NCBI GenBank assembly: GCA_031841125.1
Contig: CM063111.1
Span: forward strand, 38,762,955-38,826,954
Origin: Acanthococcus lagerstroemiae
Taxonomy: Eukaryota; Arthropoda; Insecta; Hemiptera; Eriococcidae
Reading direction: 5' to 3'
DNA length: 64,000 nucleotides
Position numbers and translations under genes: made by a program
Part shown: positions 1 to 9,590 of the stretch, one piece after another
Layout of the letters: every line of letters begins with the position of its first letter
How positions within the stretch are numbered: position 1 is the stretch's first letter
Notes under the pieces: generated by a model
The model's input: only the letters and a program-made list of their open reading frames with translations
Databases searched by the model: none
Told to the model about the DNA's origin: nothing

Positions 1-775
1 ACAGATAATTTTCACTTCATTGTGTCGCACGCAGCACGTCAACGATTCCGCACTACACCGCGATCATCGCACTGCTTGTAACTTGCCACTCGAATATGTG
101 CGCTTTTTCGATGGCGAAAACGAGAACACAAAAAAGAAACACTGCACCGAGCTAAACGAGAAAATATCTTGCGAGCCAAAACGGAGAACAATAACCAGGT
201 ATCGCGAAGAACGGTGAAAATGGTAGAAAAAAGCGTTTTAAAAACACGCGCTACTACGCCTCTAAAACGACGTACGCGGCAAGATGACGCTTTTCCGTGA
301 AAAACTTGCATAGCATTGCACTGGTGGCGGGTGCGCGCGCCGACGTCCACTTTTCCCCCCGCACGGCGGCTCCGGGTCGAAACTCGAAGCTCGGTTGAGT
401 AAATACGAAATTCATGAGTTTTCCCGTATTTTGGGCCGGGCGACGATTTCAGATACCCGCCGCTCTCAAGGTTCTACATATTTGAAATGATTAGGCGAAA
501 GTATAGGCTCGCGTATCTGCTGTATCGTGTATGGTACGGTACCCTAAGTACATCGCAATAAGCTATTTCCGTGGCTGAGAGCAGCCTATTTAGATATCGT
601 ATCCATCGCCGAACGCGCCAATTAATTTGATATTATTAGCTAGGAGAGGCGAGAGGAGGCGGTGCGCGAATCCTATCAAATGGATGAGCTGCCGTTGTAT
701 AAGACTCATTCTTTTATGAAGACAAATTATCATAACACGTATTACACATTTATCGATACTTATAGTAATTCTATA
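1..775. other. No gene recognised; CpG-rich first 360 bases
   Basis: No domain or transposon motif is visible in any frame. The first 360 bases are clearly richer in G+C and CpG than most of the window and have short open frames on both strands (plus 20-217, minus 39-350) with low-complexity basic products. This could be the edge of a promoter or first exon of a gene lying to the left, but nothing in the sequence proves it. Confidence 0.3.
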
Positions 776-1429
776 GCATGTTCCACGAAAGTTACCCTTC
801 CCCCATTTCTTTCTGAACCGATTGGCGGATCTTTGCCGGACAAATTGCCATCTTCCTGCGGCAAGGTCTAGTTTCTATAGGGCTTCAAAAATTTTCTCCC
901 CCATGGAGGGCTATAACGTGCCACCAACTTCGGAATCGTAGATGGAAAGGTATGCCTTTATGCACATCGCTGGAAAGGGCATATCCTGCAGAATACGAAT
1001 CCGTGAAAAAATTTCAAAATTCATCAATTTTGGGGGCAAGGGGCCTTAAGATGACCAAAATCCATCAAAAATCAAAGTGTCATAACCTAAAAAACAAACG
1101 ATTGAAACAGGGGTTTTCGAGGTCACGGATTCCGAATTACACGATTTAACCCGGTTTAGGGCTTTAAAATCCAAATTTTCAACCTGAAATTGGTTCATAT
1201 ATTCACAAATTTTTGACTTTCTGAATGCAGATTATTAAAGTGGTTTCACGCACATTGTTGAATAGGAAACTTCCTCCAGAGTATGAATCCAAGAAAAAAT
1301 TTCGAAATTCATCAAATTTGGGGATAAGGAGCCTAGAGATGACCAAAATCCGTCCAAAATTGAAGTATCATGACCTAGCAAACAGACTATCGAAAAGAGG
1401 GGTTTTCGAGGTCGCTGATTCCGAATGTC
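776..1429 (+). repeat. Left inverted arm of foldback element
   Basis: This arm contains two tandem monomers of about 280 bp, near 950-1190 and 1225-1465. Each has a conserved order: CATCGCTGG or CATTGTTGA, then GAATACGAATCC or GAGTATGAATCC, then AAGATGACCAAAATCC, then a GTTTTCGAGGTC box near the end. Translated, both give similar runs (PPEYES, PAEYES, MTKI), which reflects shared nucleotide ancestry rather than a proven protein. Confidence 0.75.
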
Positions 1430-2039
1430 ACACTTTCCTCCCGATTCAAGCCGTTTTAGGGCCCTAAAATTCAATTTTAGACTCAAAAGTGATTCTAGTT
1501 CACAAAATTTTTGAGTTTCTGAACGCAAGTTATCAAAGTGACTTCATGCACATCGTTGGATAGGGCAGTTCCTCCAAAATACGAATTCGTGAAGAAAAAT
1601 GGCAAATTCATCAATTTTGGGAGACAGGGTCTAACCCTATAGCCACAAATTTTTGAATTTCTCATTGCAGATTATCCAAACGGCTTTTATATGCACGTCA
1701 CTGGAAAGTAAACTTCCCCCAAAAACGAATCTGTGCGAAAAAAGTTTGAGTTCATCACGTGATTTCCTACATCCAGCGCATCCTAGGGCCCCGAAATCCG
1801 AAATTTGAATGAGAAAGGTGGTGTCAAGTACAAATTTTGGACATTTTGGGACTTACAAGACGGTTATTCAGTTTTTGTTGCAACATAAGAAAACCCGGCA
1901 TGTTGCGTGGTAATATGAATAAGCGGGCACACGATGGCCGTCTATTCAGATTTAAACGCAACATTACTGTGCTCTGTGCCGCCGTGACGGACAACAGAAA
2001 ATGCAACGATTCGGGGGGAGGGGGAAACTTCGATTGTTT
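1430..2039 (+). repeat. Further degenerate monomers on the left side only
   Basis: Bases 1495-1640 and 1650-1745 repeat the arm monomer with more divergence (CATCGTTGGATAGG with CCAAAATACGAATTCGTG; CGTCACTGGAAAG with AACGAATCTGTGCG). They have no counterpart in the right arm, so the element is asymmetric. From about 1750 to 2039 no further repeat is evident. Confidence 0.55.
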
Positions 2040-2945
2040 TTGAAGAATTTTATCGAAACTCGCCAGGAAAAATGTTCGATAATCTCCAAAGAATTTCTTC
2101 GGAAACTTCGGGTAAAATCTCGGATGATTTTCAAGGAATTTGCTCGGTATTGTTAGAAAAAAAAATCCAATAATTTCCAAAGAATTTCTTTGGAAACGTT
2201 AGGGGAAAATCTCCGATAAATTTTACGAAATTTCATCGGAACTCGGGAAAAATTTCCGATCATTTTTAAAGAATTTTATCGGAACTCGGGAAAGTCTCCG
2301 ATAAATTGTAAAGAATTTTATTGGAAACGGGAAAGATCTCGGATATGATCATTGAGGAATTTCATCGGAAATCTTTGGAAAAAATTCCGATAATGTCCAT
2401 AGAAACTCAACAGAAAACTAAAGAAAAATTTCCAATGATTTCCAAAAAAGTTTCATCAAGATTCTTCAAGAAAATTTTCGATAATTTTTGAAGTATTTCT
2501 GAGAAATACTCAAGAAAAATCTCCGCCAATTTTTAAGGGATTTTTTCCAACGTTTCCGAAGAAATTCTTTGGAAATTATTAGTATTTTTATCAGCAATTT
2601 CCGATAAAATTTCTTAAAATTTATCGGAGATTCTTCCCGAGTTCCAATGAAATTCTTTAAAAATTATCAGAGATTTTTCCCGAGTATTTCCCAGAAATAC
2701 TTTAAAAATTATCCAAAAATTTTCTTGGAGAATTTTGATGAAATTTCTTGGAAATCATTGGACATTTTTTCTATAGATTTCCGATAAGATTCTTCGGACG
2801 TTATCGGAATTCTTTCCAACAATTTCCGATGAAATTCCTTAAAAATCATCCAATATTTTCCCCGACGTTTCCAAAAACATTATTTGGAAATTCTTGAAAT
2901 TTTTCCCCAACAAATTCCGGTGAAATTCCTTAAAAATCAGCGGAG
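2040..2945. repeat. Interior minisatellite arranged as a palindrome
   Basis: Degenerate units of roughly 50-57 bp contain TCCGATAA, AAGAATTT, ATCGGAA and CTCGGGAAA. In the first half they read in one orientation and after about 2590 in the reverse orientation, so bases 2507-2540 pair with 2657-2692. The interior is therefore itself a foldback nested between the outer arms. Confidence 0.6.
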
Positions 2946-2954
2946 ATTTTTCCG

Positions 2955-3620
2955 TGTGACATTCGGAATCAGCGACCTCGAAAACCCCCTTTTCGATGGT
3001 CTGTTTGCTAGGTCATGATACTTCAATTTTGGACGTATTTTGGTCATCTCTAGGCTCCTTACCCCCAAATTTGATGAATTTTGAAATTTTTTCATGGATT
3101 CATACTCTGGAGGAAGTTTCCTATTCAACAATGTGCGTAAAGCCACTTTAATAATCTGCATTCAGAAAGTCAAAAATTTGTGAATATGGAACCAATTTTA
3201 GATTGAAAATTTGGACTTTAAAGCCCTAAACCGGGTTAAATCGTATATTCGAAATCCGTAACCTCGAAACCCCTCTTTCCATCGTTTGTTTGCTAGGTTA
3301 TGACACTTTGATTTTTGATGGATTTTGGTCATCTTAAGGCCCCTTGACCCCCAAAATTGATGAATTTTGAAATTTTTTCACGGATTCGTATTTTGCAGGA
3401 GATGCCCTTTCCAGCGATGTGCATAAAGGCATACCTTTCCGTTTAAGATTTCGAAGTTGGTGGCACGTTACAGCCCCCCCCCCCCCATAAATGGGGGAGA
3501 AAAATTTTCAAGCTCTAGAGAAACTAGACTTTACCGTAGGAAGATGGCAATTTGTCCGGCAAAGATCCGCCAATCAGTTCGGAAAAAATAGGGGAGGGGT
3601 AACTTTTGTGGAACACCCGG
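2955..3620 (-). repeat. Right inverted arm of foldback element
   Basis: This is the reverse complement of 776-1429, with the same two monomers and the same terminus. It differs mainly by a C-run near 3474-3486 and point changes. The outer end reads GTGGAACACCCGG. Confidence 0.75.
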
Positions 3621-4227
3621 TATAATATATAAAAGTGTATAAGTTTGTCTGTTTGTGTGTTTGTTTGTTCGAGTTTGCTGGTGAACCATAAGAAGGAGGG
3701 AGGTCGTACTTTCTGGATGTGTTCGTATGAACCCGGAATAGGTTTTAGGCTATAAAAAATTTCGGTACCTCAATTAGGAGGGGGCCACAAAATATTTCCC
3801 CCAGTCGGCCCCCCAATTTTTATTTTAACTTGAACTTTTCTAAATTGTTTTACATTGAACTTCTTCACATTATATTCAAATTTAGTGGCTGTCACTGTCT
3901 CCCTTCAGAAATTATTAGTGGGTTGAAAATCTGAAATTTCCAGAACGAGCTCAAAATGCCTCATTATTACATGTACATCTGACATGACGCGACCATAATA
4001 TTTTCGATATTGTTTCATACTGATTTATGTACCACAAGGCCCATTTTCAACCACGTATACTTTCCAAATGCTCTAAAATTTCAGTTTTTGAAAATTATGT
4101 TCAGCATCTCTTCTAATTACCCAACTGTGTTTTTGAAAACACCAACATATATGCAGTGGTCCAACATGATGTTGTACCTGTGACCAAAATTTTAAAAATT
4201 AAAAAAAAAACATAAAAAATTGGATAT
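3621..4227. other. No gene; short TGTTTGTT-rich stretch
   Basis: Bases 3636-3671 are a low-complexity TG/TGTTTG-rich stretch just outside the foldback element. The remainder is AT-rich with no recognisable coding or repeat structure. Confidence 0.4.
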
Positions 4228-4587
4228 TTGATGTTTTCGAAGTTCGTTTGTGCGAAAGTATGCAGAAAGTGTAGCTTTATCCAACAGAACAATTCAAAAA
4301 ATTCTATCACCCATACATCAGCTTACAGAGCCAAAAATATGAGAAATGGTCCTAGGTACACAGTTGCCCCTAGTCCTGACCTTGCCCCCTGCAACTTTTG
4401 GTTATCTCTTCAACTGAAGGCAGCCTTATGCGGTCGTTATTTCAACACGAATCAAGAAGTCATCACCACGGCGCAGATGTTTTTCTCGTCGTTACCGGCG
4501 GCGGAATACGCGAAAACGTTCGATAAATGGCAAGAACAAACGGACGCCTGTATAGCCATGAATGACGCTTATTTTGAAAAAGATTAA
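4228..4587 (+). pseudogene. Mariner-like transposase, C-terminal fragment
   Basis: The last 75 or so residues of this 119-aa frame match the C-terminal end of mariner transposases: SPDLAPCNFWL (residues 49-59) is the conserved block holding the third catalytic aspartate (Asp51 here), followed by a spaced F-N-EV segment, an EYAKTFDKWQ block and a terminal DAYFEKD before the stop. A weak QQNN at residues 19-22 may be the decayed motif of the second aspartate (Asp to Asn), with about 29 residues between instead of the usual 34. The N-terminal DNA-binding half and the first catalytic aspartate are absent and no terminal inverted repeats were found. It is a dead 5'-truncated remnant. The fragment could start as late as 4360, since the residues before that match only loosely. 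Confidence 0.8.
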
Positions 4588-5060
4588 AATTTACAGAGTT
4601 GTTAAACCTAACAGAATTTTAAAATTTTTTTTCAGTTTAGTTGTTTTTCTTAATCATACAATTTTGACAAGATCTTATAATATAGGTACATTTTTTCTTA
4701 ATTTTACAAGATTTTCGTTATAAAATTAAAAATGCTTACGAAATTCTTCAGGTTTACTAAAATGTTACAATATATTTGAATTTTATCAAATTTTTAATTC
4801 TACATAATTTTTTATTTTACCAAATTCTAAAATTTTACAAAGACTACAGTTTTTCCAGAATCGCAGAATCCTTACTAACTAGCCACCCACCATATTTTAC
4901 AATAGTATTTCGAAACAAAAGATTTAAAAAATTAAATTTTAAAATAATTGCAAAATTGACAAAAAATTTTAAAATTCTTCAATTTAAAAAAAATTTTATT
5001 TAAAATGCTGCGGTCATTGAGTAACAATTTGAAAATTCAACAAAACTGAGAACCTGTAAA
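4588..5060. repeat. AT-rich degenerate AAATTTTAC repeat
   Basis: The motif AAATTTTAC(A)A and variants recur irregularly downstream of the mariner fragment. There is no clear period and no coding content. It may be simple low-complexity DNA. Confidence 0.35.
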
Positions 5061-7790
5061 ATTGCACAAGCAGGTCACTGATTTTGAACTGCACAAGAAT
5101 TATAAAATTTTTGCAAGAAACGTTACGAAATTTTAGAAAACCTGCGAGTCGTTAATTTCAAGCGTGAAAATTGCATTCCGGAGACCAGTTTGTTACATCA
5201 TCAAGAATATAATATGATGAAAGTTTCAGAGTCATTAACCCAATAAACTTGCTTCAATGATTCTTTTCGATATCTTCCATTTAAAATTGGAACCTCAGTG
5301 ATTTGTCCTTTTTAGCCATCCTCCACCTTGTGTAGAGAGAAAAATTTTTCATCGGCAGAGAAAAGAGCCAGATTTTCTATTACGATCACTGATATAATCA
5401 TTCTGAAAAAGTCAACTGCTGCATAGTCTCGTTTCCATTGAACAAAACATGTTGACTTCGTTGTAAAACATGATGGGTTATTATTGGCTTTAGCTACAAG
5501 AAATAATTCAACGAAAAAGAGAGCTTTACTCGTTTGATAAAGTTCTAGGCATCTGAGACTATAACGAATGCGGCTTTGAACTGATTTCCACCAAAGACGG
5601 CATTTCCAAAGAAAGTGGGGATGGTCGGTTTGGGAATGAAAGTTTTCACAGAAAACTTCAATCCTCTTGCGGGCGGAGTTATCCTTAACCGCGAACTTAG
5701 CAGGATAGGAACATTCTCCTGATTGTGTTATATCACAATTTCTTTTTCGGAGTTTTATTCTTCGATCTTCCGAAACCTGAAATATATTTTCCTCTGTCTA
5801 TACGAAGCCCGTAAAATAAGGTTTATATGAAATATTTTAGTGTACATAAATCGTGTGACAAGATGAACTTCCATAATTTTCCATTGTTACACGCGATGAT
5901 CATTCAAAAATCTCACCCGAGTTTATTTGAACATCATCGGTTTCTTATTTGTAAAATCGAATGACTATCGCAACCCGGTGATACAACCTTGTAAATGATG
6001 TAATGGTAATCGTCGTAAATTTTTGTCGGCTACATTTCACATTTTACGAGGTAGTTTCGGAACCGGAATAATATTCACCGTAGAGTACGAAAAACAGGGG
6101 CTACTTTTTCATTGCCGAAGAAAACGATGTAATGTTCACGAGGATGAAGGAGAAAAATATTTTATCCCACGTAGACGGGTCTTCGCAGAAATGTTGTAAC
6201 GTTCCGCGTTGGAAACTTTTCTCTATAGAGATGGGGAGTGTATAACGTACAGAAAAAAAATCATCTTTTTATTTAGATAAGAGGGCCAATGTAGTAGAGG
6301 CAATTTTAAAGCACAGAATAATTATACTCGCGCGTCTGCTCGGAAGATTATAATAGAGATTTCGTGATCTCGAAGTTTTAGGGTTTCTAAGGGGCACAAC
6401 GCTACCTTCTATACAACAGAATTTCATTTCGAGCCTTGATGGTAGCGCCAAAACTGATAGTGATCGTAGGTCAGCCTGTATCTTGAGAACTGGCTTTTGC
6501 TGTACTGTGAAACTGCCCTATGACAGACTGCACTGAGTACGACGTGACATACTTCTCGCATAGTATTGATTTTCACAAAAGACAAATGATCACAACTAAC
6601 TGAAAAGTGAAACTAATTAGAGTGTTTTCCACAAATATCCTCGAAATGTTTACTGTCTTTTGTGTCCTGACTACAGGAGATGTTTTAATTGGTTCTTCGA
6701 CGTTGCGTTCTTCTTTATCGAGAATCTTGCAATGCGATGTGCTGGTTGACTTGTCGGAAATTGATTTAGAGTTGTGTTCTTATTGTGCGAAAAAAAGGAA
6801 TACCCGTTGTTTGATGTCAGAGTTTCAAAGAAAATGGAAAATTCGGTGGGAATTTACAATATTTCCTAAATAAGCGAACAGAGTAGCAATCTCGTCCACC
6901 CGCTTGAAGAATACAGAGGAAAAGAGGGCTAACTTTTTTCGTGAAATGAGGTGATGATGGTTTCTTGCGTTGGTGAGCGAACACGATGGACTGGTCAGAA
7001 CTGAGAGGGAAAATTGCATTAACGGCTTCAAATCAACTCTAAAGATATGCTGCACAGGGGGAAAATGGGACCCTCTGAGCGGTACAGGGAGAAGCGGGCT
7101 AACGTGCAGGCTCCCCAGTCATCCTTTCCAATATTCAGTTATCCCTCTTCCTATTCGTTCTCTCGCTCTCGCTTCTGTGCGTCACATTCTTTTCAGTATC
7201 AGCTTAAAATGCCACTTATTGGTCAAAGGCCAATTAATGGTCAAAATTTTGATGCTCTAGAGGGCGTGAGAATTTTATTTTTTATCAGTGCCCGGTAGAC
7301 ACACAGTTCTGCAGTATAACCTGTGTTCGAAGTGATTTTGATGATTCGCGTTGAAGATATCAGCTGTGGAAAATTTGCCTGTTTTCGGCGAGATAACATT
7401 TTCTGGCATTTTTAAAGTCCATCATCGAAATCGAAAAAGTAAGCACTAGCACTACATGCTATTAATTTCGGACTTTTTCCATGTGTGCATTCAAAGGACA
7501 TACTAAGGAACATTTTCCGAATAATCAAAAGATGGTTGCGTGGCTACTTAGTACTTATCGACTGCGGGTCCTGTGAATTGGAGATGGAATCCAGTGGTCG
7601 AACTGATGCATGGAAACATCGGTCGAGGTTTCTTCCTGATGCATATCGAACATATGCGAAAGAGTGTAACTCTACTTATTACCTGTTCATGGGATAGGTG
7701 GGGTTATCTTTTTCTCGGCCGTATCGATACATCGGATCGAACTAGCTTCGATCAAGGGAACTGACTATTAGCTGGAGATCCATTTCGTCA
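5061..7790. other. No gene recognised
   Basis: Short open frames occur (for example plus 6607-6873 and plus 6970-7260) but none shows a domain, signal peptide or transposon motif. A sequence near 6906-6934 recurs inverted at 10536-10564 and in shorter form at 7081-7103. Confidence 0.35.
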
Positions 7791-8460
7791 GCCCCCCCCC
7801 CAATTTGGATTTAAGGGTTGAAACTATGTTAACGAATTGTGCTGGAATTGTGCCAAAATGTGCTGATATTATTTCGAACTGTGCTGCCCCCAAATGGGAG
7901 AACCACTATGAGGGGAGGGAGCTGGAGAAATGCCTGCCCCCAAGTTCCGAATTGGAAGCTGAAACTGTGTTAACGAATTATGCTCGAATTGTGCCGAAAT
8001 GTGCTGACATTATTTCGAATTGTGTATCACCCAAAATGGGAGAACCACCATGAGGGCTGAGGAAATGTCTGCCCCCCTCCCCGTTGCGATTTAAGAGCTG
8101 CAACTGTGTTATTGAATTGCGCTGAAATGTGCTGACATTATTTTGAATTGTGCTGCCCCCCTAAATGGGAGAACCACCATGGGGGCTGGGGAAGTGACCC
8201 CCCGTTGCGATTTAAGAGCTACGACTGTGTTATCGAATTATGCTCGAATTGTGCCAAAATGTGCTGACATTATTTCGAATTGTGCTGCCCTCTAAATGAG
8301 AGAACCACCATGGACGTGCAAAAATGAAACCCATAATTCTGATTTTACGACTGAAATTGTGTAAATGAATTGTGCTCCAATTGTTCCGAAATGTGTTGAC
8401 ATTACTTCGAATTGTGCTGCCCCCTGAAGGAGTGAACCACCGTGGAGACTGACACAACTA
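7791..8460 (+). repeat. Tandem array, about 130-bp unit, plus arm
   Basis: About five units recur from 7805. Each contains GAATTGTGCT, AATTGTGCCRAAATGTGCTGA, ATTATTTCGAA, TGCTGCCCCC and GGGAGAACCACCATG. The short open frames here repeat the same peptide words (VPKCADIISNC) and are products of the array, not genes. Confidence 0.8.
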
Positions 8461-8988
8461 AGGGGTGGCATGGAAGGCAGCTGGCGCCCAAGTCTCCGCC
8501 GGAGTTGGGAAATTTTGAGAGATGGATCGAAAGTTGGAAAAATTCAACCAGTCAAAAAAGATTTCAAGCTTTTTTCTTCTTCTTCTTCTTCTTCCACGTA
8601 ATACAATAAAAATTTGATACTTGGGAATTTTGAGATGAGTCAGGTGGGAATATATTATTAATTTTTGCCCCTTCTCCCCCAGTAGAAACTCTTTGCTACG
8701 TTCCTGAGTATATGTATATCAATGATAATGTACTTAAACATTTTCTAAGTCCAAATTGATACACAGTAGCAATTTTCCTTGTTTTCGCGACTTTGTAACA
8801 AAAATAATTTTGTTACAAAGTTGCAGTATTGTGATGTATATTTTTCACTCAACCGTGTCGAAATTTGACTGCAGCACCATCTGTCCGTCACCATTTATTA
8901 AATTTGAACGATAATTTGGGCGACTATGTAGCACAAAGCTTAAGAATTTCGACAATGTTACAAAAGATTGTTTGCACATCGGGGAGGA
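8461..8988. other. Spacer between opposed array arms
   Basis: Mostly unique AT-rich DNA with a (TTC)8-type microsatellite at about 8571-8594. At 8801-8823 TTTGTAACAAAAATAATTTTGTTACAAA forms a near-perfect small palindrome. No gene is seen. Confidence 0.5.
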
Positions 8989-9590
8989 GTAGACATTTCC
9001 CCAGCCCCCGTGGTGTTTCTTCCATTAAGGGGGCAGCACAATTCGAAATAATGCCGACATATTTCGGCACAATTTGAGCAAAATTCATTAACACAGTTTC
9101 AGCCGTAAAATAGCAATTGGGAGCTCCATTTCCGCAGCTCTCATGGTAGTTTTTTCCTTCAGGGGGTCGCACAATTCGAGCACAATTCTTGAACACAGTT
9201 TCAGCCGTAAAATCGCAATTGAGGGGGGTGCATTTTCCAGCCCCCATGTTATTTCCCTCATTTAAGGGGAAACACAATTCGAAATAATCAATCAATCAAT
9301 GTTTATTTAAATTTGCGGTACTCACTGAGCAAGCTACTCATACTGAGGCCGTTTCATAATATCAGCATATTTCGGCACAATTCGAGCATATTTGGTGAAC
9401 ACAGTTTCAGCTCTCAAATCGCAATATGGGGAGGAGGAGGGTAGGCATTCCTCCAGCCCCCTATGGTAGTTCTCCCATTTGGGGGCAGGACAATTCGAAA
9501 TAATGTCAGCACATTTCGAGCCCATTCATTAACACAGTTTCAGCGCTCAAATCGCAACTTAGGGGCAGGCATTTTCCCAGCCCCCCTGGT
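8989..9590 (-). repeat. Tandem array, about 130-bp unit, minus arm
   Basis: The units of 7791-8460 reappear in reverse complement: GGGGGCAGCACAATTCG, AAATAATG, ATTTCGGCACAAT, then AACACAGTTTCAGC with TCGCAA. About four to five units are present, one interrupted by a short insertion at 9289-9360. With the plus arm this makes a large inverted structure around a 530-bp spacer. Confidence 0.75.
9289..9360 (-). mobile_element. Short retroposon 3' tail inserted in array
   Basis: The array sequence is interrupted after AATAAT by about 67 bp that on the minus strand ends AATAAACATTGATTGATTGATT. This is a polyadenylation-like signal followed by a (TTGA)n tail, typical of severely 5'-truncated RTE or SINE insertions. 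ATAAT is present at both edges (9284-9288 and 9356-9360), a possible short target duplication. Confidence 0.5.

Larger units (their letters stand above)
776..3620. mobile_element. Foldback-type element, 2.85 kb, long inverted arms
   Basis: Two arms of about 650 bp (776-1429 and 2955-3620) are inverted copies of each other at roughly 90% identity by eye. They begin with a common terminus TGTTCCAC followed by AAAGTTACCC. The middle is filled with degenerate short repeats and encodes no transposase. Long, internally repetitive inverted repeats without a coding region are the hallmark of foldback (FB-like) elements. A non-autonomous relative of another DNA transposon, or an inverted satellite duplication, would look similar. 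I could not define a target-site duplication. Confidence 0.7.

Noticed and set aside
39..350. 103-aa minus-strand open frame in the CpG-rich left edge
   Set aside because: The product is basic and low in complexity with no domain, and a plus-strand frame overlaps it. CpG richness alone keeps frames open.
952..1467. Two open frames with similar proteins (PPEYES, MTKI)
   Set aside because: They are successive monomers of the foldback arm, and the same peptides recur on the minus strand at 2.9-3.4 kb. Similarity follows the DNA repeat rather than the codons.
7805..8053. Cysteine-containing repeat protein (PKCADIISNC)
   Set aside because: The repeated peptide is a direct translation of the 130-bp array, and units elsewhere in the array break the frame.
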